A DNA stretch of 64,000 nt. Origin: Megaleporinus macrocephalus. Its lineage: Eukaryota > Chordata > Actinopteri > Characiformes > Anostomidae. A program made the position numbers and the translations under genes. The DNA lies in assembly GCA_021613375.1 (NCBI GenBank), contig CM038720.1:5232462-5296461 (forward strand). The letters run 5' to 3'. Below are positions 21,877 through 34,911 of this stretch, one piece after another; the first letter of the stretch is position 1, and the number at the start of each line of letters is the position of its first letter. The notes under the pieces were generated by a model. The model was given only the letters and a program-made list of their open reading frames with translations, made no database searches and was not told the origin of the DNA.

Positions 21877-22896
21877 ATGGATGAGAAAAATTTCAGGCAA
21901 GACCTCACAGTTCAGTACTGCTTTCCTGAAAACAACTCCTCCTGCAGAAAGGAGGTCCGAGCAGGATCTGGATATTTATTGCTGTACATTTTTCTCTCTT
22001 TTCTATCTGTGTGCACTGTTTTTCTAAACCTGCTGGTGATCATCTCCATCTCTCACTTCAAGCAGCTCCACACTCCAACCAACCTGCTCATCCTCTCTCT
22101 GGCTGTGGCGGATCTTCTTGTGGGATTGTTTGTTATGCCTGTGAAAATAATGGAATTAATCGACTCCTGTTGGTATTTTGGACAAACTGCATGCGTTATT
22201 TATCTAGTGATTCAGTTTGTTTCTGGGACAGGATCTCTCTTCAGCATGGTTTTCATTGCAGTTGATCGATACATCGCTGTCTGTGACCCTTTACGTTATG
22301 CCTCTAAGATCACAGTGGAAAAAACTCTTGTGTTTCTAGTTCTAGGCTGGTCTTTTTGTTTCTTGTATTCCAGCATCTTTTTGTACTTTAATGATCATCT
22401 TATTCTGTCTCAGATATCTGTTAGATGTTATGGAGAGTGTGTTCTGGTCATAAAATATTTATGGGTGATCATTGACCTTGTATTTTTTTTTCTAAGCCCT
22501 TGCTGCATTATACTGGTTTTGTATTCAGCTATCTTTATTACAGCAAGACGTCAAGCTAAAGCTGTTAGAACTGTGAAGAATGTCACCTCAAAGACACATG
22601 AAACTAAATCATCACGCTCTGAATCCAAAGCAGCGAAGACATTAGGAATTGTTATTTTTGTTTATCTGGCTTGCTGGATACCATTTTATTTAAGTTCTCT
22701 GACAGTTGAAAGTTTAACATCTTCATCAATGGTGTGGATTGTGTTTGTTTGGCTATCATACATGAACTCCACTATGAATCCACTAATATATGCCATTTTC
22801 TATCCATGGTTCAGAGTTTCAGCTAAGTGTATTATAACATGTAGTATATTTGAATCATTCTCCTCTCAGATCAATTTGTTTCCAAAGAATGTTTAA
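21877..22896 (+). CDS. taar: Trace amine-associated receptor (teleost class III type), unit 4
   Basis: Intact 339-residue single-exon receptor, closest to the one at 10803 (about 19 residue differences by hand count) with the same MDEKNFRQD start, so it too lacks the N9 sequon. Gln113 at 3.32, Asp200 at 5.42, DRY 130-132, CWIP 266-269 and the full TAAR fingerprint are present. TM4 is of the CFLYS type. Private or minority changes are V43L in TM1, G291V in TM7 and a C-terminal SFSSQINLF. Although unit 4 resembles unit 8 in its upstream modules, its receptor resembles the unit 2 gene, which suggests exchange between units. Confidence 0.95.
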   Translation: MDEKNFRQDLTVQYCFPENNSSCRKEVRAGSGYLLLYIFLSFLSVCTVFLNLLVIISISHFKQLHTPTNLLILSLAVADLLVGLFVMPVKIMELIDSCWYFGQTACVIYLVIQFVSGTGSLFSMVFIAVDRYIAVCDPLRYASKITVEKTLVFLVLGWSFCFLYSSIFLYFNDHLILSQISVRCYGECVLVIKYLWVIIDLVFFFLSPCCIILVLYSAIFITARRQAKAVRTVKNVTSKTHETKSSRSESKAAKTLGIVIFVYLACWIPFYLSSLTVESLTSSSMVWIVFVWLSYMNSTMNPLIYAIFYPWFRVSAKCIITCSIFESFSSQINLFPKNV

Positions 22897-23980
22897 TGAT
22901 GACTTCATTCAGCTGCCTATGCTGTAGTCAGTTTCTATCCCATAATGTCCTGTTTCATTTGAGAGTGAAGTTAATTATTAATGCTGAATTTGCTGAATTT
23001 GCTGGCTCTTAAGAACATATTTCTCTCTAAATCTAACTTCTACTACATCTGAATGCTGAAGTGATATGTTTACATTTGTGAATCCTTCATGTTCATTAAT
23101 CATAATCATAACTTCCCTGTTGTACTTATTAATGTATATTCTATAGCTTTTACAGAAAATGCCACATACATACCACATATTCTATGTGCTTACTGAAACT
23201 TGACCTGGAGGTCCACTGATCTGGACAGGTTGTTAGTAAGCTGGGTTTATTGTAAATGTTAATAAGTTAATGTGTTTTAGGTGTTGGTTGCAACTCCAAA
23301 AGGGGTCGGGGGAAGGGGTGATCCTCCAGGGCCTAACATAGAGAACCCTGCACCAATACTGTTCTGATTATTTGGTATCTTAAACGGTTCCACTGGTTTA
23401 GTTGTAAGACCTCTTCCTTTGATACTGTCTTGTAATATTTGATATTAATATTTATATTGATATAATATTTGAAACGTAGTTCTTTATTGCAGGTGATGCT
23501 GCTGTGTTTTATATATTTTCTGGCCATGATAAACTGTTTAACAACACTGTGATCCTTCTCACCCCAAACAAGTCACAAGCAGTTTAAACAAGTCACAGAA
23601 TGTGGTGTGCATTCTTGTGGTAAATACATACAAGAGCCCAGAGTCAGTAAACAAGACAATTATTACCCTTTGAGAAAATAGAGAAAATAAATTACAAAAA
23701 GAAACTTTTGTTACCTCCTAATACTTCATATTTCTTCACCTACTTTTAAGCTGCAAAACAGTATGAGGTGCTTTGTCATCAGATTTTGTACTGCGCAATT
23801 ACAATAATAATAATAACACATATAGCAATTTTCATATCAGTGGTAGCTCAAAATGCTTGACAGATGGTTTTATTTTAAAATCATATATGCCAAGGACACA
23901 CATCAAATTGTAAATAACCCCTCAGTTTTAATTACATAATTAGTAAAGTTTTAATTAAATGTTAAAGACATGCATTTTAA
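22897..23980. repeat. Receptor 3' flank with MITE remnant, unit 4
   Basis: MITE remnant at 23201-23333, then sequence common to all units, with the candidate AATAAA of unit 2 changed to gataaa at about 23526, and a short AAT run near 23802. No gene. Confidence 0.7.
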
Positions 23981-26167
23981 TTTTTTTTTTTAAATGTAAA
24001 AACTAAAAGAGCCTTTAGTTTTTGCAGAAGTTCAGTATTTTTTCAGTTTTAGTAGGAAATGTTGTGACAGCCACTGATAAGTATTTGTTACTGCTTGCAA
24101 TCTTGGCTGCCGTGTGTTAAATATAAGAAGAAATGGAAATGTGTAGTTTTGTGTGATCAATGAAGATTATTATAATTTCCTAATGACATCACAGGTAACT
24201 TGCAAGGAGAAAAGTAAAGGCCCTAAAACTGACCCTTGTGGTACTGCAAAAAACATATATTTTTTTTTTTGCTGCATGATGTCTCAGTGAACCTGTCATT
24301 AAATATGACTAAATCACTCCAGACCTGTAATTTTAATTTACATTTTAGAACTCTTTACCACTTGTGTTTACACATAGAGGAATTTGGCCTCCACATGCAA
24401 TGCATCCATGCAGTGAAACACCCACAAACTCACACAATAGTAATGTACGGACTAGGGGGCTGTGAGCACATGTGTGGTGGGAAGTTTACAACACTGAGAC
24501 AGTGGTTGGTTAGGTGCATTGCTCAAGAGCACTTCAGTCATGGCCTTTTGGATGATTTCGATCACAGTTCACGGCTACACCTTCTGCTTAAGATCCCGAC
24601 CCACCATTTACAATAATAGATTACCGTGATTAATGGAATCTTGTGATCAATAGTATCAAATGGAGCACAAAGAAAAGAGCAAGGGTGTCAATAGAGGGGG
24701 GGAGTTGATGTTTTTTTTGCTGTTTTTATGTTAAGAGAACTGTCTTGTTGTTTATATGTGTCTAGTTGATTGACTGTCTGAAGCTGACTGAGAAGTCTTG
24801 GGACATGTGGAAAACCAAATTGTAATGCCTCCAAGCTGTTTATCATGCTACCTTCCAAACAACCAATTCTCATTGCATAAATGTGAGTAATGTTAGGGCT
24901 GGGCCATACCTGACTTTTAGTCAGCACCTCTGATACCAAGGCTTAAAACTACAGCACCAGCTATTGGATGTTAAACATTTTTGGGATCTGTCTGCAATTA
25001 CAAACAGTACATGCAACTGGCATGTAATGCACAAGTTAATTGTGTTGTGTATCTTCTATGTACCCTTCATGTATGTACCTAGTGAGCTCAATTGGGTAGT
25101 ATTAAACCCAGGTAACTCTGCATGTAGCAGCAATTTAGGTGCACAAAATAAACCAGTAAATGGCTACCTTGTAAAAGTCACCAACTGATATATCTTATCT
25201 TGATATGCAACTTATGTTACCAAACTTTCAGGGAAAGTGACAAAAGAAAGCTGATCAGGACCTCAAATTGCAACTGAAAGGGTGCACTTAACACTATTTC
25301 TAAGTGACTTTCTGAATGACTTCTACTGGCACATACTTATTGAGCTAATAGCTATGCATTTACAGTTGCTAAAACATGAACTGTGCTGATTATGAAAGTA
25401 AAGACTTAAAACTGTGATGGGGATTATAAGGGTGTACAGTCAGCTGCATACTATTTTAAATGAACCTGTTCCATGATATTACACTTCTACCCATTCTGCT
25501 GCTTGAAAAGACACTTGGACAGAAACTCTTGGTCCCTTCATCAATGACAGGACTGAGAAATTACACTTTGGCTCTAAGTCTATTTCTGATCATTCATCTG
25601 GAGCAGATGGGCTCTGACTCTCTGGGCTTGTACTGAAAACAATGGCCCGCCACCAGCTGGCAGTTCGATCAAACTGGTAAGCACCAGGCCTTGGTCAGTA
25701 GTTTGTCTTCCTGAGGTCTATAATAATTAATTGCATGTGATATTATGCACATGATGATTTACATCATCAAAAAACTATTCTACTACATTCTGGTCTCAGT
25801 GGGGCTCAAGAAGCTGGGTTTCAAATAAAAATAGTAGTTCCTACTTATACACACAAAAAATGTTATGATTTTACCTTTATTGGCCAAAGACCAGGTCCCC
25901 TGACTGAATCATTCAACATGATCGTGCCCCATGTGGTTAATAGGCTGCTGTTCTTGACTTTTACTGCAACAACTCCAGAATCAACTGGCTCTCGAAGTTT
26001 GCTACCTGATTTGCGTGGATTTCGTTGTCAGTTCACAACATAGTAAGGTGTCATTGTTTTTTGTGAAGTGGTCAGTAATCACTAAATCAATGCATGCCAG
26101 AAGAGGAAAGACTCATAGTTTGACAGCACTAAGCCTGAAAGCATCCTGACATTCCTACATTCTTTGC
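23981..26167. repeat. Unit 5, 5' module
   Basis: The usual unit start is partly deleted and replaced by a T-rich run at 23981-23995; the module then follows the unit 2 order. A deletion near 25862 removes the segment corresponding to about 7130-7430. It ends at the gypsy target site ctttgc (26162-26167). No gene. Confidence 0.75.
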
Positions 26168-26978
26168 TGTAACGGCTGGTGCTAGGTCGAGGCCCCCTCC
26201 CGCCACCAGGGGGGGTCAGGCACATTAATCAGGACTGATTCCACACAGCTGTGGCAGGGCTATATTACCCCAGTGATCCAGTCACTCAGTGCTGGGTCTT
26301 TGCCAAAGTTTTGAGCTAAGTTCCTGGCCGGTAATGTTGGGTATTGAGGTCTGAGAGCCTTTGTGCTACACGTCGTTTCTATCTTCAAGGGTGCAAGTGT
26401 GGTAACACTGCCCCTTCCTTTCGAGTTTTCACACTTTGTTCTTTCTCCCCAGTCACCAAGCACTCCTGTTATCTAGTCTTATTTTCGGGAAGTTTATTAG
26501 TTTTCCCAAGTTTATCGGGTCTGCCACTCGTCCCGTGGCGTCCTTTGTTGTGTTTTTCCCGCCGTTTCCTCATGCCGTGGGCTTTTGTTTCTGTGCGTGT
26601 TCAGTGGCAATCCCTCCTTTTAAAAGATATGCACTGCAGTAATATTAAGTCAGTGCGGGGGTTCAGAAGTAGTCGTTTGCCCTGTAACACAGCGGCCGGG
26701 GTTCGCACCTTGCTTCAATTTGTTTATTAGTTTTCTATTTTAATCCTTGTAAGCTCTTATTTGCTTAACAACTCCCACCTGCGGCGCATTGTTCTAGTGG
26801 CAACTCATCTGTCTCGCGTTCGGGCGACCCGATTCGATTCCCACCTTTTTTCATTTGTTGGGGATTTACCTGTTCTGAGATCTAACTGTTCTGCACACAG
26901 TGTTAGCTCACCCAGATAAGTGTTGGTACTTCACCCCTGCAGCTCGACTTCGAGTCCAACACTGGTCAGGCTCTTACA
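26168..26978 (+). mobile_element. Solo gypsy LTR, unit 5
   Basis: 811 bp, tgtaacgg to cttaca. It is preceded by ctttgc and followed by ctttac, a near-perfect target-site duplication. No internal sequence remains. tRNA-like segments lie at 26653-26709 and 26782-26845. Upstream flank identical in type to that of unit 2, so same ancestral insertion. Confidence 0.85.
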
Positions 26979-27377
26979 CTTTACTATTTATTGCTCCATA
27001 AAATCTCCAAAAAGAACTCGAGGCTACTTCAGAATGCCCAGCACTGATCACAAGCATTGTGTCTTGGATTTGTCCAGTTGTTAGTAATTGGATTCTTCTT
27101 CTTCTTATTATTATTATTATTATTATTATTGACAGTAGTGTTTTGTAGTTCTAAGCAGGTCACTAAGGAGAGACCCTCGTCTTATTTTAAGCAGCCTTAA
27201 CCACCTACTTGATGTCTGAGCTAACACATCCCCAGCGATCAGCAGCCATATCCAGGTTATGGCACCAGTTCCTTGAAGCTGATATAAAACTGTGGTGGGC
27301 CTTGACAACAGTTTTATATCTGCTACACAGGACTGGTGCCATGACTTGGATCTTCATTTATTGCCTTCAAGGATTTA
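26979..27377. repeat. Post-LTR flank with fold-back element, unit 5
   Basis: Contains a CTT/ATT tract (27095-27131) and the hairpin at 27250-27351, whose arms include gatataaaactgt and acagttttatatc around a loop of about 14 bases. No gene. Confidence 0.7.
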
Positions 27378-28487
27378 AGCAAACTTTACTTTTATTTGCA
27401 ACACATGTGGTACATGAGATGCAACAAAATTGGGACCCTAGGTTCCAGTTTCCTTAAAAATACAAATATCTGGTACAAAATATAAAATATTAATGAAGTT
27501 CAATAAATAAAATGCACAGAACACTCTCCACCATCTTACCATCTGTAAAAGGAGGTGAGAACTGAGCTTCCTAGTCCAGCACACCTAAGCTGCCTGAGGA
27601 AGTAGAGCTGCTGAAGTCTCTTCCTGATCAGATTGGAAGTGTTGTTTCCCCTGGTGAGGTTATTACTCAGGTGCACTCTCAGTGATGCACTTAATGCCCT
27701 TCCACAATATCCATGGATCTTCTCTGCATATGTGGCTTTCACCCTCTTAACACCTGCCGTCAGCTCTCTTCTAGCAATCCTAAATTCCTGTGAGTTGCCA
27801 GACCTAAAAGAACCATCCTAGCTTTTAGCAGAGAATGAACCTCTTGGTACAGCCAAGGTTTCTGGATTGGGTAGCATGTCACAGTGCTGGCCGTGGTGAA
27901 ATCCTCCACACATTTCCTGATATATCAGAGGACAGCTGATGTATAGCCCTCCAGATCCAGTTTCCTCTCAGACACAGCAACCTTCCTGTAGTCGTGGAGT
28001 GCAGAGTTACCGTCACTGGGCCACACAGTAATGGCCTTTTATGTAGGTTTGGAGCATCTCAGCGGGGGATGGTAGGCAGGGACCAGCATGACTGAGATGT
28101 GGTCAGATAGGCCGAGGTGGGCGCGGGGCATGTTTCTGTATGCGTCTAGTATGTCCAGCATGTTGTCTAGCCTCTCTAGCCTCAGAGCGGTGGATACACT
28201 TACACCGTTTGTGCACAACCCTTTCCATTTACATAGATGGCCCTCCACCCACCCACCCCCCCCGCAAGCTTTCCCTGATAGCTGGTTGAGGTCCACACGG
28301 AAGAGCAGCCGTCCAGCGACAAGGAAAGGCTGCTGTTGTGTAGCCATGTTTCCGTTAGACAAAGTACAGCACCGTTCCTCATCTCCTCGGAAACACTCAT
28401 CCTCTGCTGGTCCAGCTTGTTGTCCAAAGAGTGTACGTTGGAACAGGGATGGAAAATGTCTTATTCCTGATCTGTCATGAGCCAAGG
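27378..28487 (-). mobile_element. L2-like LINE remnant, internally deleted, unit 5
   Basis: Same structure as in unit 2: minus-strand endonuclease start near 28427 (MDNKLDQQRM, LCLTETWLH), an RT C-terminal remnant at 27536-27742 (QQLYFLRQLRCAGLGSSVL), and a LINE 3' UTR ending near 27378. Multiple stops. Confidence 0.75.
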
Positions 28488-29253
28488 CAATGTAATTTAA
28501 TTCTAATGCACACTGTACAGTGTAAATTTGAATGACAATAAAGTTGGTCTATGTCTATGTGTTTGGTTACACCAGGCCGTGGGAGACACCTCACGCCAGA
28601 TGGCGCTACTAAATACCAGCCCTACAAGATTACCTCACGCCAATCGATGCTACCAAATATCAGCTCCAACAATACCGAAAGCTGCTGTGTTTCAATTTAC
28701 CAAACACAAATGTGCAACGACAAGCACAGCTCGGCATCTGACCTAAATAGGCTGGGGCGCTATGGGCCTTCTTACAAGAGCAGTATGTTTTACCCGTACA
28801 AGCATCCACTAAACTTCTAACAAAAACAGAAAGAAATGTTGCATTTAGTTTCAGATTGTAGCAGTAATTGAGGCATCAACTGCAACAGGTTAGCGAGTAA
28901 CCAAAACACTGTTATAGAAATAATTCCTTTAGGCTTCATGCAAATATCAAACAACTAACCAAAATGAAGCTTTAGTTTAGTTCACAATACAAATGCCCTA
29001 AAATCATTTTAGTATAAAAACAATAATAAAATTAATAATAATAATATCTCAGCTACAACTGCAGTTTAGTATTCATACTACTAAACTACTATTAAAAGTT
29101 CTGTTGTAAAACAGATGTTCTTTCTGGTTAGTCATTAAGAATAACATTAATTAAAGATTACTATTATGAACACTCTCTCACCCTTCACCTAGTTATTTTA
29201 TGTAAATTTGTATTTGAATATGAGGTGTCTAATTTAATTGTGAATGTAAATCT
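28488..29253 (+). promoter_or_regulatory. LINE tail and conserved receptor upstream region, unit 5
   Basis: The + strand LINE tail with tctatg repeats (to 28560), then the upstream region shared by the array receptors. No supported gene. Confidence 0.5.
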
Positions 29254-29300
29254 AGCCAATCACATGTTAGTGGGAGGATTAATACTAAAGTATAAAAAGA
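29254..29300 (+). promoter_or_regulatory. Core promoter: CCAAT box and TATA box
   Basis: CCAAT at 29256-29260, gtgggaggatt, and a better TATA box than upstream units, tataaaaa at 29291-29298. Confidence 0.65.
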
Positions 29301-29378
29301 CATGTGAGAAAGATAAATCTCCCAGTTCAGCACTGCTGTTACAATTACTGCAGTCAGTAACTGATAGAGCTGCTTTAG

Positions 29379-30398
29379 ATGGATGAGAAAAATTTCATGC
29401 AAAATCTCACAGTTCAGTACTGCTTTCCTGAAAACAACTCCTCCTGCAGAAAGGAGGTCCGAGCAGGATCTGGATATTTATTGCTGTACATTTTTCTCTC
29501 TTTTGTATGTGTGAGCACTGTTTTTCTGAACCTGCTGGTGATCATCTCCATCTCTCACTTCAAGCAGCTCCACACTCCAACCAACCTGCTCATTCTCTCT
29601 CTGGCTGTGGCGGATCTTCTCATGGGATTGTTTGTTATGCCTTTGAAAATAATGGAATTAATCGACTCCTGTTGGTATTTCGGACAAACTGCATGCGTTA
29701 TTTATCCAGTGATTCAGTTTTTTTCTGGGTCAGGATCTCTCTTCAGCATGGTTTTCATTGCAGTTGATCGGTACATCGCAGTCTGTGACCCTTTACGTTA
29801 TGCCTCTAAGATCACAGTGGACAAAACTGTAGTGTTTCTAATTCTAGGCTGGTCTTTTTGTTTCTTGTATTCCATCATCTTTTTGCACTTTAATGATCAT
29901 CTTATTCCGTCTCAGATATCCGATACATGTTATGGAGAGTGTGTTCTGGTTATAAAACACTCCTGTGTGATCATTGACATTGTACTTTTTTTTCTAAGCC
30001 CTTGCTGCATTATACTGGTCTTGTATTCAACTATCTTTATTACTGCAAGACGTCAAGCTAAAGCTGTTAGTACTGCGAAGAATGTCACCTCAAAGATACA
30101 TGAAACTAAATCATCACGCTCTGAATCCAAAGCAGCGAAGACATTAGGAATTGTTATTTTTGTTTATCTGGCTTGCTGGATACCGCTTTATTTAAGTTCT
30201 CTTACAGTTGAAAGTTTAACATCTTCATCAATGGTGTGGACTGTGTTTGGCTGGCTAACATACATGAGCTCCACTATGAATCCACTAATATATGCCATTT
30301 TCTATCCATGGTTCAGAGTTTCAGCTAAGTGTATTATAACATGTAGTATATTTGAATCGTCCTCTTCTCAGTTTAATTTGTTTCCAAAGAATGTTTAA
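29379..30398 (+). CDS. taar: Trace amine-associated receptor (teleost class III type), unit 5
   Basis: Intact 339-residue single-exon receptor with N9 and N19/N20 sequons. Gln113 at 3.32 and Asp200 at 5.42, DRY and CWIP present. Several unusual residues lie around the presumed binding pocket: Pro110 in TM3 (Leu in the other array members), Phe115, Asp182-Thr183 in ECL2 in place of Val-Arg, and Cys196 instead of Trp at the top of TM5. Residue 297 is Ser, so the TM7 fingerprint reads SS..NP rather than NS..NP. The frame is open and the promoter present, so I call it a gene, but the cluster of changes could mean relaxed constraint. Confidence 0.93.
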   Translation: MDEKNFMQNLTVQYCFPENNSSCRKEVRAGSGYLLLYIFLSFVCVSTVFLNLLVIISISHFKQLHTPTNLLILSLAVADLLMGLFVMPLKIMELIDSCWYFGQTACVIYPVIQFFSGSGSLFSMVFIAVDRYIAVCDPLRYASKITVDKTVVFLILGWSFCFLYSIIFLHFNDHLIPSQISDTCYGECVLVIKHSCVIIDIVLFFLSPCCIILVLYSTIFITARRQAKAVSTAKNVTSKIHETKSSRSESKAAKTLGIVIFVYLACWIPLYLSSLTVESLTSSSMVWTVFGWLTYMSSTMNPLIYAIFYPWFRVSAKCIITCSIFESSSSQFNLFPKNV

Positions 30399-31570
<1,172 letters not shown>

Positions 31571-33472
31571 ACTGAGCTTGACTGTCTAATAAAAGTAAAA
31601 GCAGAATAACTAAAAGAGCCTCTAGTTTTTGCAGAAGTTCATTATCTCCTTCAGTTTGAGCAGGAAATGTTTTGACAGCCAATGATAAGTATTTGGTACT
31701 GCTTGCAATCTTGGCTGCTGTGTGTTAAATATAAGAAGAAATGGAAATGTGTAGTTTTGTGTGATCAACATAACTTAAAATTATTATAATTTCCTAATGA
31801 CATCACAGATAATATATACAAGTAGAAAAGCCAAGGCCCTGAAACTGACCTTTGTGGTACTGCACAAAACATATACATTTTTTTGATATATAATGTCTCA
31901 CTAAACCTGTCATTAAATATGACTAAATCACTCCAGACCTGTAATTTTATTTTACATTGTAGAACAATTTACTACTTGTGTTTCCGCATAGAGGAATTTG
32001 GCCTTCACATGCAATGCATCCATGCAGTGAAACACCCACAAACTCATACAATAGTAATGTACGGACTAGGGGGCTGTGAGCACATCTGTCCGGAGCGGTG
32101 GGAAGTTTACAACGCTCAGACAGTGGCTAGTTAGGTGCGTTGCTCAAGAGCACTTCAGTCATGGCCTTTTGGATGATTTCGATCACAGCCCACGGCTGCA
32201 CCCTCTGCTTAAGATCCCGACCCACCATTCACAATAATAGATTACCGTGATTAATGGAATCTTGTGATCAATAGTGTCAAATGGAGCACAAAGAAAAGAG
32301 CAAGGGTGTCAATAGAGACAGGGAGTTGATGTTTTTTTTGTTGTTTTTATGTTAAGAGAACTGTCTTGTTGTTTATATGTGTCTAGTTGATTGACTGTCT
32401 GAAGCTGACTGAGAAGTCTTGGGACATGTGGAAAATCAAATTGTAATGCCTCCAAGCTGTTTATCATGCTACCTTCCAAACAACCAAATCTCATTGCATA
32501 AATGTGAGTAATGTTAGGGCTGGGCCATACCTGACTTTTAGTCAGCAGGTCTGATACCAAGGCTTAAAACTACAGCTCCAGCTATTGGATGTTAAACATT
32601 TTTGTGATCTGTTTGCATTTACAAACAGTACATGCAACTGGCATGTAATGTACAAGTTAATTGTGTTGTGCATCTTCTATGTACCCTTCATGTATGTACC
32701 TAGTGAGCTCAATTGGGTAGTATTAAACCCAGGTAACTCTGCGTGTAGCAGCAATTTAGGTGCACAAAATAAACCAGTAAATGGCTACCTTGTAAAAGTC
32801 AGTCACCAACTGATATATCTTATCTTGATATGCAACTTATGTTACCAAACTTACAGGGAAAGTGACAAAAGAAAGCTGATCAGGACCTCAAGTGGCAACT
32901 GAAAGGGTGCACTTAACACTATTTCTGAGTGACTTTCTGAATGACTAGCTATGCATTTACAATTACTAAAACATGAACTGTGCTGATTCTGAAAATAAAG
33001 ACTTAAAACTGTGATGGGGATTATAAGGGTGTACAGTCAGCTGCATACTATTTTAAATTAAACCGTTCCATGGTATCACAACTCTACCCAATCTGCTGCT
33101 TGAAAAGACTCTTGGACAGAAACTCTTGGTCCCTTCATCAATGACAGGACTGAGAAAATCCCTTAGCAACTTCCAGCATTGCATTCTTTCTGACATCATC
33201 AGCATCTCAGTCACAACATAATTGGGGCTCATTACACTTTGGCTCTAAGTATATTTCTGATCATTCATCTGGAGCAGATGGGCTCTGACTCTCTGGGCGT
33301 GTACTGAGAACAATGGCCAGCCACCAGCTGGCAGTTCGATCAACTTTGTAAGCACCAGGCCTTGGTCAGTAGTTTGTCTTCCTGAGGTTCATAACTTACA
33401 TGTGATATTATTCACATGATGATTTACATCATCAAAAACTATTCTACTACATTCTGGTCTCAATGGGGCTCG
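31571..33472. repeat. Unit 6, 5' module
   Basis: Follows the unit 2 order to about 33472. There it jumps from the ctcaatggggctc segment (equivalent to about 7062) into the middle of a gypsy LTR, losing the last ~600 bp of the module, the target site and the first half of the LTR. No gene. Confidence 0.75.
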
Positions 33473-33794
33473 GGAAGTTTATTAATTTAGTTTTCCCCAG
33501 TTTATCGGGGCTGCCACTCGCCCTGTGGTGTCCTTTGTTGTGTTTTTTCCCGCCGCATTTGTTTTAACGGCACTTATTTGTTTAACGCCTCCCACCTGCG
33601 GCACGTTGTTCTTGTGGCAACGCGTCAGTCTCGCGTTCGGGCAACCTGGGTTCGATTCCCACCTTTTTTCATTTCTTGGGGATTTACCTGTTCTGAGATC
33701 TAACTGTTTAACACACTGCCATTACAGGGTGTTAGCTCACCCAGATAAGTGTTGGTACTTCACCCCTGTGGCTTGCACAGGGCAGGCCCTTACA
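33473..33794 (+). repeat. Gypsy copy B partial 5' LTR
   Basis: 3' part of the LTR with internal deletions, ending cttaca at 33794 before the leader and gag start. It contains the glutamate-tRNA-like segment (33599-33663, gggttcgattcccacc) but not the glycine-like one. Confidence 0.8.
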
Positions 33795-33808
33795 GTAAGA
33801 CCCAGCCA

Positions 33809-34460
33809 TGGACCCAGCAGAACAGATGGACTTGGAACAGGTAAAAAATGCTCTGGTTTCTCAGGGACCAACAATTGGTCGACATGAGCAGACCCTCTAG
33901 CAAATAATTGCTCAGCTGCACGGCCTGACAGACCTCTTGGCGTAGGCTGATCCTGCTGCTCCACAAGCACCAACGGCTCCTGATGCTCCCAGTCAGGAGG
34001 CAACCAGGGCTGCTGCAGCAGCAGAGGCAATACAAGTGCCACCCACGTCACGCTCAGAGCCATTGCTCCCTGCCCCGAGCATTATGCTGGTGAAGCAGGA
34101 AGATGTAGTGGGTTCCTTCTCCAGTTTTCACTGGCTTTCGAGCAACAACCCTCTCGGTTCCCTATGGAGTGAGCTTAAGTGGCATATATCATCTCCCTTT
34201 TGACTGGATGGGCTCTAGCCTGGGCTAGGCCATTAAGTGCTCATGGCTGCTTTCCACCAGGGCCTTGAGGAGCTCAAAGATGAGCTGGTCCACAGAGACC
34301 CTCCTGCCTCTCTCGATGATTTAATTGATTTGGTACTGCGCCTTGACAATCGCATTCGAGACAGGCGTAGGACACAAGGCCCAGAGGCCAATCGAGGCCC
34401 TTGCAGGGTCCTGCATACACTCAGTCCGGTCACTGTACCAGACAAGCAGGGGGAATCGGG
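33809..34460 (+). pseudogene. Gypsy copy B gag remnant
   Basis: Starts with ATG encoding MDPAEQMDLEQV, the usual beginning of fish gypsy gag, soon followed by in-frame stops (for example the tag at about 33898). Further on it shows ADPAAPQAPTAPDAP and an ELKDELVHRDPP segment, both also in copy C. About 140 codons between these are missing relative to copy C. No function. Confidence 0.75.
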
Positions 34461-34690
34461 AGCGGCAGGCAACTTTCTTGATGCTGGTCTGGCCAAGAAA
34501 TTGGCCCTGCCGCTGGTCCCACTGGAGGTACCCCTGCCTGTGGCTGCCATAGATGGCCGTTCCCTGGAGCCAGGGTTTTTTAGCCATCAGACTCGCCCAG
34601 TCATGTTACGAGTTGGCCTACACACCGAAAAGATTGTGCTGTTCATTATCCGTGCCCCTGATTTGCAACTGATCTTGGGCTACCCCTGAC
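34461..34690 (+). pseudogene. Gypsy copy B protease remnant
   Basis: Retains the AGNFLDAGLAKKLALPL segment downstream of the active site and the ILGYP segment. The DSG active-site triplet and preceding zinc knuckle are deleted, so it cannot be an active protease. Confidence 0.7.
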
Positions 34691-34911
34691 TTCAGAGGCA
34701 CAATCCCCATCTAGACTGGCTTAATCGGTCAGTGTAATGTTGGAGTTTGGCTTGTCGGGCCTCCTGTCTGCAGCTACCCAAGCCACGGCCTGAGGCGGGT
34801 TGCAATCTTGAAGGTCCAGACTTATCTCGAGTCCCTCAGGAGTATTGGGACCTCAGGGAAGCATTTAGCAAATAAAAGGCCCAACTACTGCCTCCTCACC
34901 AGCCATATGAC

